Below are positions 1 to 7,347 of a DNA stretch of 19,382 nucleotides, piece by piece. The position numbers and the translations under genes were made by a program. Where the stretch lies: positions 1 to 19,382 of the forward strand of contig CAMLFF010000022.1 in assembly GCA_946479185.1 (NCBI GenBank), given 5' to 3'. A model generated the notes under the pieces. It made no database searches. It was not told the DNA's origin and saw only the letters and a list, made by a program, of their open reading frames with translations. Position 1 is the first letter of the stretch. The number at the start of each line of letters is the position of its first letter. The stretch comes from an uncultured Sphingobium sp. GTDB lineage: Bacteria; Pseudomonadota; Alphaproteobacteria; Sphingomonadales; Sphingomonadaceae.

Positions 1-1
1 G

Positions 2-1222
2 TTCTATGACAGGCCGATACAACTTGTGCGCGGCGAGGGCGCATACCTGTTTGACGAGACGGGCGCGCGCTACATCGATTTCTACAATAACGTACCCTCG
101 GTCGGCCATGGAAATGTGGACGTTGCCGATGCCATCTGTCGTCAGCAGCGAACATTGAACGTGAACAGTCGCTATTTAAGCGAAGGTGTCGTTCAATATG
201 CGGAGCGGCTGGTCAATTTGCATGACGACGCCATTGAAAGCTTCGTTTTTAGTTGCACGGGCACGGAAGCGAACGAGATCGCGATCCAGATCGCTCGATT
301 GGCCACTGGAAACCGTGGAATTTTATGCACTGACGCTGCCTATCACGGCAATAGCGACCTGGTGGGTGGGTTGACCAACCTCGGCAGCAACCAACCCGCT
401 GATGCAGAGATACAGCCCTTTCCCTATCCGGACCTATTCCGTCCAATTCAGCCCGGCCTCAGCCAGGCAGCGCTGGGCGACGCTTATTTGACGCGCATTC
501 GCGATGCCATTGCGCGCTTGGAGGCGTCAGGCACCGGTGTGGCAGCTATGTTGATCTGCTCGATCTTTGCTAATGAAGGCCTGCCGGATTTGCCGGACGA
601 TTTCATGCCCCGCGCTGCTGAGCTGGTCCGTGCCGCAGGTGGCCTCATGATAGCGGACGAGGTGCAGGCCGGGTTCGGACGGACCGGGCATTGGTGGGGA
701 TACCAGTCTGTCGGCTTCACGCCGGACATCGTGACGCTGGGCAAACCGATGGGCAACGGCGTGCCCATTTCGGCGACGGGCGCAAGCCGCGCCCTGATCG
801 AGCACTTCCGCTCCGTGACGGATCACTTCAACACCTTCGCCTCCAGCCCGCTACAGGCGGCGGCAGGCATGGCGGTGCTTGACGTAATCGAGCGTGACAA
901 ATTGCTTGAGAACGCTCAGCGCGTCGGCACGACGCTGAAGGAAGGGCTCTCTCGTATTGCCGCAGAGCATTCTTGTATCGGCGAGGTGCGCGGCCGCGGG
1001 CTGTTCGTGGTCGTCGATATCGTCGAGGACGGAACAAACATACCCGATCCAGTGCGCGCAGCCGCAATCTCAGACCGTCTCAAGGATCTTGGTTTCCTCA
1101 CTGCTGCAGCTGGCGCGCACAAAAATCTCGTCAAGGTTCGGCCCCCACTTGTCGTCTCACAGGACGATGCCGAGGCACTTATCGAAGCGTTCAAACAAGT
1201 GATGGGAACCGTGAATGACTGA
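2..1222 (+). CDS. Class III aminotransferase / AGXT2L-type phospho-lyase (5'-truncated)
   Basis: This is a PLP enzyme of fold type I, class III. The frame is open to the window edge, and the codons before the GTG at 26 (FYDRPIQLV) match the family N-terminus, so that GTG is an internal Val and roughly 20-35 residues lie outside the window. Visible are the phosphate-binding CTGTEAN, the Asp of DEVQAGFGRTG (codon near 656) that pairs with the PLP ring nitrogen, and the Schiff-base Lys of LGKPMGNG (codon at 743). From memory of the human proteins, segments such as LNVNSRYL, TPDIVTLGKPMGNG, HFNTF and KNLVKVRPPL look closest to the AGXT2L group (ethanolamine-phosphate and phosphohydroxylysine phospho-lyases). 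It overlaps the next gene, an APH kinase, by 8 bp, which fits a kinase/phospho-lyase pair. An ordinary omega-transaminase of diamines remains possible. The family call is firm; the substrate is not. Confidence 0.9.
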   Translation, partial: FYDRPIQLVRGEGAYLFDETGARYIDFYNNVPSVGHGNVDVADAICRQQRTLNVNSRYLSEGVVQYAERLVNLHDDAIESFVFSCTGTEANEIAIQIARLATGNRGILCTDAAYHGNSDLVGGLTNLGSNQPADAEIQPFPYPDLFRPIQPGLSQAALGDAYLTRIRDAIARLEASGTGVAAMLICSIFANEGLPDLPDDFMPRAAELVRAAGGLMIADEVQAGFGRTGHWWGYQSVGFTPDIVTLGKPMGNGVPISATGASRALIEHFRSVTDHFNTFASSPLQAAAGMAVLDVIERDKLLENAQRVGTTLKEGLSRIAAEHSCIGEVRGRGLFVVVDIVEDGTNIPDPVRAAAISDRLKDLGFLTAAAGAHKNLVKVRPPLVVSQDDAEALIEAFKQVMGTVND

Positions 1223-2240
1223 TCTTACGAACACGGATCTGCTTGATCCGGCGCGAGAAGTCTTGGCTGACTTCCCGATTGATGCGGCTGAAGTCATTTT
1301 GTTCGCCAAGGCTGAAAATCTCACCTACCGCGTAACCGCGACAAGTGGTGAGCGCTTCACGCTTCGCTTGCACCGCATGGGCTATCATACGCTTGAGGAA
1401 CTGGAGTCCGAACGGCTCTGGACCAAGGCCTTGTTGCTCGATGGCATCCATGTGCCCATCCCTGTCGCAACGCGGGGTGGCGCGGAATATGCCAGCGTGG
1501 AATTGCCCGCGCTCGGCGAGCGCCGCTATGCGAGCCTTTCGCATTGGGTCGAAGGTGAAGTGCTGCTGCCAATGATCTGCGATGAGACGCCGACGGCTCG
1601 GATGCAGAGCATTTTCAGAGACCTGGGCGCAATGATCGCGGCAATGCACAATCAGGCTTCGGCGTGGCAGCCGCCCGCTGGCTTCGTGCGCCAAGCGCTG
1701 GATGAGGTGGGTTTGTTAGGCGATCAGCCCTTCTGGGGCCGCTTCTGGGAACGAAGCGATCTTACGCCCGACGAACGCGATCTTTTAATCGAAGTGCGCG
1801 ACCAATTGCGTGTGCTGCTCAGCGGATATGGCAAGGACAGCACGCAATATAGCGTCATCCATGCCGATCTGCATCCAGGCAATGTGCTGATCGAAGGCGA
1901 GACCCTGGCTGCGATCGATTTCGACGATGTTGCATTCGGCTGGCACATGTTCGACTTGGCAGTCGCACTCCATCAATGCCAGCATCTCGCCGATTATGAT
2001 GCCGTTCAGGCCGCTTGCATCGAAGGATATGTCAGCGCACGATCCGTGACCGACCATAACCTGGCCATGATCCCCATCTTCTTGCTCGTTCGAGGCATGT
2101 CGGAAATCGGCTGGTTTGCCGATCGTCCCGAAAATGCCACCCCTGAAGAATATAAGGCAATGAAGGACTTCGTGATCGTGCAGTGCCAAGATTACATCGC
2201 TAGCCGCCCGCTTACCAATGGCAGTAGCGCGCGGGCGTAG
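1215..2240 (+). CDS. APH/choline-kinase-fold phosphotransferase (hydroxylysine-kinase-like)
   Basis: A 341-residue kinase of the aminoglycoside phosphotransferase fold, probably cytosolic and ATP-dependent. The Brenner-type catalytic loop VIHADLHPGNVLI supplies the base Asp218 and Asn223. The metal-binding segment is DFDDVAFG (Asp235), followed by the usual helix FDLAVAL. Its ATG lies inside the end of the aminotransferase gene (8 bp overlap, ATG at 1215, TGA at 1220), so the two are probably translated together. In animals a related kinase phosphorylates 5-hydroxylysine and an AGXT2L enzyme then eliminates phosphate. This pairing suggests, but does not prove, that the protein phosphorylates a hydroxyl on an amino compound. 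Homoserine-kinase-II-like or other small-molecule kinases are alternatives. It ends 21 bp from the convergent deiminase gene. Confidence 0.85.
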   Translation: MTDLTNTDLLDPAREVLADFPIDAAEVILFAKAENLTYRVTATSGERFTLRLHRMGYHTLEELESERLWTKALLLDGIHVPIPVATRGGAEYASVELPALGERRYASLSHWVEGEVLLPMICDETPTARMQSIFRDLGAMIAAMHNQASAWQPPAGFVRQALDEVGLLGDQPFWGRFWERSDLTPDERDLLIEVRDQLRVLLSGYGKDSTQYSVIHADLHPGNVLIEGETLAAIDFDDVAFGWHMFDLAVALHQCQHLADYDAVQAACIEGYVSARSVTDHNLAMIPIFLLVRGMSEIGWFADRPENATPEEYKAMKDFVIVQCQDYIASRPLTNGSSARA

Positions 2241-2261
2241 CGTAACGCATGGCCGGTGTGA

Positions 2262-3311
2262 TTATAGTCGCGCCGGCTGATGCTGCGTAATGCAATGGAT
2301 ACTGCCCCCGCCGAAGGGCAAATTTGGCAAGATGAGCTGCACGACTTCGCGATCTGGAAATGCTGCAGCGATTGCAGCCTTCGCATCAGCGTCCGTGCTG
2401 ACCCCATGACCCGGCATGATCACGGCATCGTTAGCAATGTAGAAATTGATATAGGAAGGCTGCCAACGCGGATCGGCGTCTTTGAGTGGTGATGCCGGCA
2501 TTGGCAGAATTTCAAACTGTCGCCCTCGTGCGTCTGTAGCGGCTTTCAGCGTGGCCCAGTTATTCTGCAGAATTTCACGGCGGGCGGGGTCCGACGTCTC
2601 GGGATCCTCAAGCATGACCCGACCTGGTGCAACGAAGCTGGCGAGACAGTCGACATGGCCATCGGTTTCGATTTCGCCAGCATCGCCCGGAAGCCAGACA
2701 ATCTTGTCTGCACCGAGAGCTGCGAGCAGCTCCTCTTCGACTTCGCTGCGGCTCAGTCCCTTATTGCGATTGGCGTTCAGCAAACAACTTTCGGTCGTCA
2801 AAATTGTGCCTTCGCCATCGCTGAGAATTGCGCCACCCTCGGCAACCAGCCGGTTGGTCATAAGCGGCAAGGCCAAAGCCTCGGCTATGCCACGTTTCAA
2901 AGCTGCGTCGGCGAGGTGCGGTTCATACTTGCCTCCCCATGCGTTGAATGACCAGTCAACGATTGCGAGACCGCCCTTGCTGCCCAGCAAAAATGTGGGT
3001 CCGCTGTCGCGCATCCAGCTATCGTCGATGGCACATTGCCAAATCCTCACAGCATTTCCGCATAGCGTTCGAACCTGATCAACGTCACCCGGACGACACA
3101 CCATGATGACTGGTTCGAAACGAGAGATCGTGCGTGCAACCAAGGCATATTCGTGACGGGCGGCCTCCAGCCGCGAACCCCAAAGCGACGTTCGGACGGG
3201 CCAGGCCATCCAGCACGCCTCATGCTTAGCTGTTTCCGCTGGCATGAAGAACTTTTGCTTCAGGTACGATGTCATATCTAACCGACTACCGTCGATCTGA
3301 CCCGATTTCAC
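2262..3311 (-). CDS. aguA: Agmatine deiminase family protein (peptidylarginine-deiminase fold)
   Basis: A cytosolic enzyme expected to hydrolyse agmatine to N-carbamoylputrescine and ammonia. Family landmarks occur in order: MPAE near the start, HEACWMAWP, DDSWMRDSGPTF (Asp102), DWSFNAWGGKY, EGGAI and DGEGTILTTE, TDGHVD (His219, Asp221), SYINFYI, and the nucleophile in GGGSIHCITQ (Cys340). The catalytic set Asp/His/Asp/Cys is complete. I start it at the GTG at 3311 (349 residues) because AGGAG sits 7 bp upstream. The longer ATG at 3344 has no ribosome site and would read through a dyad, and a shorter ATG lies at 3275. The segment after the VIMPGH region departs from the common agmatine-deiminase pattern as I remember it, so a related guanidino substrate is possible. 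No AguB-type N-carbamoylputrescine amidohydrolase lies nearby; the M20 hydrolase at 8262-9515 may do that step. Confidence 0.88.
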   Translation of the reverse strand: MKSGQIDGSRLDMTSYLKQKFFMPAETAKHEACWMAWPVRTSLWGSRLEAARHEYALVARTISRFEPVIMVCRPGDVDQVRTLCGNAVRIWQCAIDDSWMRDSGPTFLLGSKGGLAIVDWSFNAWGGKYEPHLADAALKRGIAEALALPLMTNRLVAEGGAILSDGEGTILTTESCLLNANRNKGLSRSEVEEELLAALGADKIVWLPGDAGEIETDGHVDCLASFVAPGRVMLEDPETSDPARREILQNNWATLKAATDARGRQFEILPMPASPLKDADPRWQPSYINFYIANDAVIMPGHGVSTDADAKAAIAAAFPDREVVQLILPNLPFGGGSIHCITQHQPARL

Positions 3312-3318
3312 GGTGGAT

Positions 3319-3323
3319 CTCCT
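3319..3323 (-). promoter_or_regulatory. Ribosome binding site deciding the deiminase start
   Basis: On the minus strand AGGAG stands 7 bp before a GTG at 3311. Neither the upstream ATG at 3344 nor the downstream ATG at 3275 has a comparable site. This is the main reason for choosing the GTG. Confidence 0.7.
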
Positions 3324-3342
3324 AAAACCCTCTACATTCTGC

Positions 3343-3364
3343 ATTGTATCGTTGATCCAACAAT
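3343..3364. promoter_or_regulatory. Candidate LysR-type operator between divergent deiminase and lysR
   Basis: ATTGT and ACAAT form a perfect 5-bp inverted repeat separated by 12 bp. It sits in the AT-rich gap between the deiminase GTG (3311) and the lysR ATG (3412). LysR regulators usually bind interrupted dyads of this size (T-N11-A type) in divergent promoters next to their own gene. The arms are short, so chance is a real alternative. Confidence 0.4.
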
Positions 3365-3377
3365 GAACTCAAACGCT

Positions 3378-3405
3378 TTGATTTCACCGATAGAACAAGT
3401 AATAT
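3378..3405 (+). promoter_or_regulatory. Candidate promoter of the first lysR gene, possibly giving a leaderless mRNA
   Basis: TTGATT (3378-3383) and TAATAT (3400-3405) are 16 bp apart and each matches the sigma-70 hexamer at 4 of 6 positions. The -10 box ends 6 bp before the ATG at 3412, so transcription could begin at the start codon itself. That agrees with the lack of a Shine-Dalgarno sequence before the ATG. Confidence 0.35.
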
Positions 3406-3411
3406 TCATCA

Positions 3412-4344
3412 ATGCACGATCGCCTCCCTCCTCTGAAAACGCTCGAGGGATTTGAGGCCGCCGCGCGTCTCGGCAGCTTCGCGGCAGCGGCTGATGAGCT
3501 CGGACTGACCCAGTCTGCGATCAGCCATCAGATCCGCTCGCTGGAGCGCGCTCTTGACCAACCGCTGTTCCGACGCATTCACCGTCAGGTCACGCTAACC
3601 GACGCTGGTCGTGATTTTCAACGCACTGTAGGGAACATGCTCCGCGGATTGCGAGAAGGCGTCAGTCGGCTGGCACCTTATCGGAAACCGAATTCTGTCA
3701 TTCTATATTGCGACCACAGCTTTGCGGAATGCTGGCTGATGCCTCGGCTTCCAAGATTAATCGCAGATCTGCCACAGGTCGATATTTGGCTCGACAGCAG
3801 CGCCGCTGCAATCGACCTCGACCGAACCGAAGTCGATATCCTGATCTCTCTTGAAGACGTCGCTGAGGGCGACGACGGGAATGAAAATCACGATGCGAAC
3901 GTCGCACCGCATCTTCTGTCACTCGATTTTCGACCATTCGCCCGCACAGATATCGCGCAGGCGCTTGATGGGAACATCACCTACGACGCTCTGAAACTTC
4001 ATTCCGCATTGCATCTGGAAGGAAAGATCAGTTGGTCAACTTGGCTCGCGCGTATAAACGATGCGCCACTCGACACTGATCGACTAGACGCAGGCCCGAG
4101 CTTCAGCGAGTCACGCAGCCTCCTCATCGCCATTTCGCAAGGACTTGGTCTTGGTTTGGCGCCAACATTGTTCGCAGCGCCCTTCGTCGAGAATGGAACG
4201 ATCGCCGCCGTTGGCGAACAGATCTGGCGCGCAGCGCGCTCTTACCGGATCACCGTCCACCATGAGCCAGAGGATGAAGCATTTGTCTTGCCGGTTTACG
4301 AGTGGCTCATCGCAGAGGCTGCCGTTCAGGCGCCAGATCGTTAA
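3412..4344 (+). CDS. LysR-family regulator, GcvA-like
   Basis: A 310-residue LysR-type DNA-binding regulator. The N-terminal winged helix-turn-helix spans about residues 6-65 (FEAAARLGSFAAAADELG, LTQSAISHQIRSLE, then FRR and LTDAGR), followed by a linker helix and a two-lobed effector-binding domain to the end. The opening LPPLKTLEGFEAAAR and the stretch SLLIAISQGLGLGLAP are typical of the GcvA subgroup. It is divergent from the deiminase across a 100-bp AT-rich gap and convergent with the MFS gene, so it probably controls the deiminase and perhaps the wider cluster in response to a pathway metabolite. No good ribosome site precedes the ATG. The effector cannot be told from sequence. Confidence 0.92.
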   Translation: MHDRLPPLKTLEGFEAAARLGSFAAAADELGLTQSAISHQIRSLERALDQPLFRRIHRQVTLTDAGRDFQRTVGNMLRGLREGVSRLAPYRKPNSVILYCDHSFAECWLMPRLPRLIADLPQVDIWLDSSAAAIDLDRTEVDILISLEDVAEGDDGNENHDANVAPHLLSLDFRPFARTDIAQALDGNITYDALKLHSALHLEGKISWSTWLARINDAPLDTDRLDAGPSFSESRSLLIAISQGLGLGLAPTLFAAPFVENGTIAAVGEQIWRAARSYRITVHHEPEDEAFVLPVYEWLIAEAAVQAPDR

Positions 4345-4425
4345 TTCTGCAGCATGGATCGCCGGCCGTTGTGCAGATTATTCGCACCTGACGGCACGGT
4401 GAGCACTGAGTGAACAAGTCGCCTA

Positions 4426-5607
4426 TTATCCAGACCTGGCTGGCACCACGGCCAACGTACTGCGCAACCGGATGAATACAAATCCATAAATCAGTGCCGC
4501 GCCGAAAGCCATAGTCGCACAAAGGGCCATCACTCCGGGATATCCGTACCCCAGCGAGACAGTGAGTGCGGAAAGGGCTGGGCCTGCTGTCTGCCCAAGC
4601 CCCTGAGCCGCAGGCACAAGGGCCGGCAAACGACCGCTGGCGTCGATCGTCGACAAGGTGCCGAGCTGGTAGATGTCGATGCCGTTCCAAAGAAGTTGGA
4701 AAATGCAAAGGACCGCGAAGAAGGACGTTGCTGCAACATGTGCGCCAATCCACAATAATGATGCGCCGATTGCGCCAAGGGCCCAGAGCAGCAGCACCGA
4801 TTGCGCGCGCACTTTACTCGCCTGATATGCAAAGAAGCATCCGACGAGGCTGAGCAGCGTGGTCAAAGAAAGCGATATTTGGATGAAACGGTCACTGAGT
4901 TCCGCAGCAACGCCCATGCGTTCGACATAGGCCCAGTATCCGGACACCGTGACATAGAATAAGGTTATGGCCAGCAACGCCATTCCGCCATGCAGACGAA
5001 CGGCTTTTGGGGAGCGCGCAAGGTCGACCTGTCCGCCACCGGCCATGCCTTCTGGCAAACGCCGCGGCATCATACCCAAGACCGCTAGGCACAAAATATT
5101 CGTGACTGCGAATGCGACAAATATTCCTTGGACGCCCCAGGCGCTCACGACCTCCGGCAGACCGTAGAGCTCGGCCGCATTGATCGCCACAAGGGCGAAA
5201 ATGAGATAAGTGAAGTTTCGGCTGGCATTTGAGGTCGTGGCCAGATTGGCGAGCGCGATCGAATAGCAAATGCCGCTGCCAAATCCGGCAAATGCGCGCA
5301 CCATAAAGAGCGGCCAAAAATCTGTAATATATCCTGAGAACAGATTGCAAGCAGCGGACAATAATATTCCCGCAAATACCCAATGTCTGCGATCAACGTG
5401 CTTTACGGCGAACGACACCGCTATCGAAGCGCAAAAGATTCCAAGTAAATCCGCAGAGGCCATATATCCAGCACTCGATTCACTGAAACCCCGGGTCTCC
5501 ACGAGCGCGCCAACCAATATCGGCATACCCATGAAGACCATCCATCCGACAATCGCAACGATAATACTTGCGAATATTGCTTTCGGCTTGTCGAACGGAT
5601 TATCCAA
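4426..5607 (-). CDS. MFS transporter
   Basis: A 393-residue inner-membrane protein with the hydrophobic pattern of a 12-helix major facilitator. Helix 1 (AIFASIIVAIVGWMVFMG) begins near residue 10, a short basic loop (KHVDRRHW) after about residue 68 is the usual MFS loop 2-3, and a central loop follows MMPRRLPEG before the second half. The start is a TTG at 5607: AAGGGG lies 7 bp upstream, an in-frame stop closes the frame 15 bp upstream, and the first internal ATG would cut into helix 1. It lies 138 bp downstream of the aldehyde dehydrogenase on the same strand but has its own AT-rich upstream region. It probably imports the substrate or exports an intermediate of the neighbouring pathway; the cargo is unknown. 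Confidence 0.9.
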   Translation of the reverse strand: MDNPFDKPKAIFASIIVAIVGWMVFMGMPILVGALVETRGFSESSAGYMASADLLGIFCASIAVSFAVKHVDRRHWVFAGILLSAACNLFSGYITDFWPLFMVRAFAGFGSGICYSIALANLATTSNASRNFTYLIFALVAINAAELYGLPEVVSAWGVQGIFVAFAVTNILCLAVLGMMPRRLPEGMAGGGQVDLARSPKAVRLHGGMALLAITLFYVTVSGYWAYVERMGVAAELSDRFIQISLSLTTLLSLVGCFFAYQASKVRAQSVLLLWALGAIGASLLWIGAHVAATSFFAVLCIFQLLWNGIDIYQLGTLSTIDASGRLPALVPAAQGLGQTAGPALSALTVSLGYGYPGVMALCATMAFGAALIYGFVFIRLRSTLAVVPARSG

Positions 5608-5745
5608 TTTTCTGCCCCTTTATGCTGACCCTATAGTGATCAAAATAGTTTCATTTTATATTTTTGATATTCTCGAATTAATTAGACGATGTGCTGTACG
5701 ACGTACGCGATATATCGATCATTACTTTTAAGTTTGATGGGCCCT
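5608..5745. promoter_or_regulatory. AT-rich intergenic region with palindromes upstream of the MFS gene
   Basis: This gap is markedly AT-rich (the 60 bases from 5641 hold 16 G+C, 27%). Next to the dehydrogenase end it carries GTACGACGTAC (5696-5706, two GTAC boxes around GAC) and the perfect 10-bp palindrome CGATATATCG (5708-5717). It lies just upstream of the TTG-started transporter gene, so it probably holds its promoter and operator. No ORF with coding features is present. Confidence 0.45.
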
Positions 5746-7170
5746 TCAGCTTAGGCCATGCATCACATGCTTAATGCGCGTGTAGTCCTCCATGCCGTAC
5801 AGCGAGAGGTCCTTGCCGTACCCCGATAGCTTGAAGCCCCCATGCGGCATTTCGGACGCAAAAGTTCCATGGGTATTCACCCACACAACGCCATAATCTA
5901 AAGCGTTCGAAACGAGCATCGCGCACCGATGATCACGGGTCCAAACGCTGGAAGCGAGGCCGTAGTCAGAATCATTTGCAAGCCTTACGGCTTCTTCAAG
6001 TGTGTCGAATTCCTGGACTGTGACGACAGGGCCGAAAATTTCTTCCCGAACGATTTGATCATCCTGACGAAGCCCTGCGACGATCGTAGCGGGATAATAA
6101 TAGCCCCTGTCGCCCTGCCGACGGCCACCGATCAGAATTTCCGCGTGCGCGGGAATATCGGCCACCAGCTTACTGACACGATCGAACTGGGTCTGGTTAT
6201 TGATCGGACCAAACATCGCGTCGTCGTCATCGACGCCACCGCACCGCGCCGCTCGCGCCCGTTCGACCAATGCCGTGCAAAGCTGTCGCGTTGCGCCTCG
6301 TTGGACAAGCACGCGGGTTGCGGCGGTACAATCCTGCCCACCATTATAGAATGCACCATCAACAATGCCTGCTGCTGCAAGCTCGATGTCGGCATCCTCG
6401 AACACGATTACGGGCGCGTTTCCGCCAAGCTCGAGATGGACTCTCTTAAGATCGCGCGCAGCCGTTTCGGCGACATGCATTCCAGCGCGGGTCGATCCTG
6501 TTAGCGAGACCATTGACGTAGATCGATGGGCCGCGAGGGCCTGGCCCGCCGAGCGATCGCCACAAATCACGTTGAGCACACCGGACGGCAGAACCTTATT
6601 CGCCAATTCCGCGATCATTACCGCAGATGCTGGCGTCGTTTCGGCAGGCTTGAGCACGACAGTATTACCCGCCGCGATCGCTGGCGCGAATTTCCACACC
6701 GCCATCATGAGCGGGTAATTCCAGGGGACAATCTGGCTTATGACTCCGACTGGCTCTCTCCGGATATAAGACGTATGGCCAGGCCTGTATTCAGCGGCCG
6801 ATTTTCCCTCCAGGTTTCGGGATGCTCCGGCAAAAAATCGTAGATTGTCGAGAATCTGTGGGAATTCGTTATTGCGGGTAGCAAGGCGCGGTTTCCCAGT
6901 ATTGGCACATTCCGCTTCGAGCAGCTCATCAAGATGTTGCTCTACCAGATCAGCAATTTTTAGGAGCGCAGATTGCCGCTCGGCGGGGCTGGTCATACGC
7001 CACGTATCGAACGCTGCTGCAGCAACGTTGACAGCATTGGCAACGTCTTCGGCGGTTGAGGCGGGCGACCGAAAAGCCACGTCCCCTGTCGTAGGGTCTA
7101 CGATGTCCAACCACTCGCCAGAAACAGAAGGCACGGCTTTGCCGCCGATAACATTCAATACATCGCGCAT
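5746..7170 (-). CDS. Aldehyde dehydrogenase, PatD-like (4-aminobutyraldehyde/aminoaldehyde dehydrogenase)
   Basis: A 474-residue NAD(P)-dependent aldehyde dehydrogenase, predicted cytosolic. Visible are the oxyanion Asn151 in PWNYPLMMAVWK, the cofactor segment VVLKPAETTP, the nucleotide loop GSTRAG, the general base Glu247 in HLELGGNAPV, the nucleophile Cys281 in GGQDCTA, and Glu377 in EEIFGPV. Length and end segments (LANDSDYGLASSVWT, VNTHGTF, EMPHGGFKLSGYGKD, LYGMEDYT) closely recall E. coli PatD, which oxidises 4-aminobutanal from putrescine to GABA. This supports an amino-aldehyde substrate, but 2-aminoadipate semialdehyde or a betaine-type aldehyde cannot be excluded. GAGAGGAG precedes the ATG by a longish 12 bp. 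The gap of 177 bp to the preceding hydrolase gene shows no clear terminator for this strand. Confidence 0.92.
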   Translation of the reverse strand: MRDVLNVIGGKAVPSVSGEWLDIVDPTTGDVAFRSPASTAEDVANAVNVAAAAFDTWRMTSPAERQSALLKIADLVEQHLDELLEAECANTGKPRLATRNNEFPQILDNLRFFAGASRNLEGKSAAEYRPGHTSYIRREPVGVISQIVPWNYPLMMAVWKFAPAIAAGNTVVLKPAETTPASAVMIAELANKVLPSGVLNVICGDRSAGQALAAHRSTSMVSLTGSTRAGMHVAETAARDLKRVHLELGGNAPVIVFEDADIELAAAGIVDGAFYNGGQDCTAATRVLVQRGATRQLCTALVERARAARCGGVDDDDAMFGPINNQTQFDRVSKLVADIPAHAEILIGGRRQGDRGYYYPATIVAGLRQDDQIVREEIFGPVVTVQEFDTLEEAVRLANDSDYGLASSVWTRDHRCAMLVSNALDYGVVWVNTHGTFASEMPHGGFKLSGYGKDLSLYGMEDYTRIKHVMHGLS

Positions 7171-7347
7171 GCGCTTGTTATGCTCCTCTCGCCGAGCGGA
7201 TCCCGTTGCGCGTTAAGCGTTGTCTAGCTCGCCCGGCGAACGTGGCGTCTTTTTAGAATAGCTTGGATCAAGCGGTATCAACCTTACGTCCAAGTTTATC
7301 CACGAATGCAGAGCTTGTTGGGCTGAAGCCGCTTGCAACCAAAGAGA

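Noticed and set aside
26..28. GTG at 26 as the start of the aminotransferase
   Set aside because: The frame is open to the window edge and the upstream codons (FYDRPIQLV) match the family N-terminus, so the gene begins outside the window.
4345..4425. Terminator between convergent lysR and MFS genes
   Set aside because: Only a 4-bp CACC/GGTG pairing is visible, too weak to support a hairpin call.
7229..7256. Possible terminator with a T run (GTCTTTTTAG) in the gap before the dehydrogenase
   Set aside because: The stem is only 4 bp and would act on + strand transcripts, while both flanking genes are on the minus strand.
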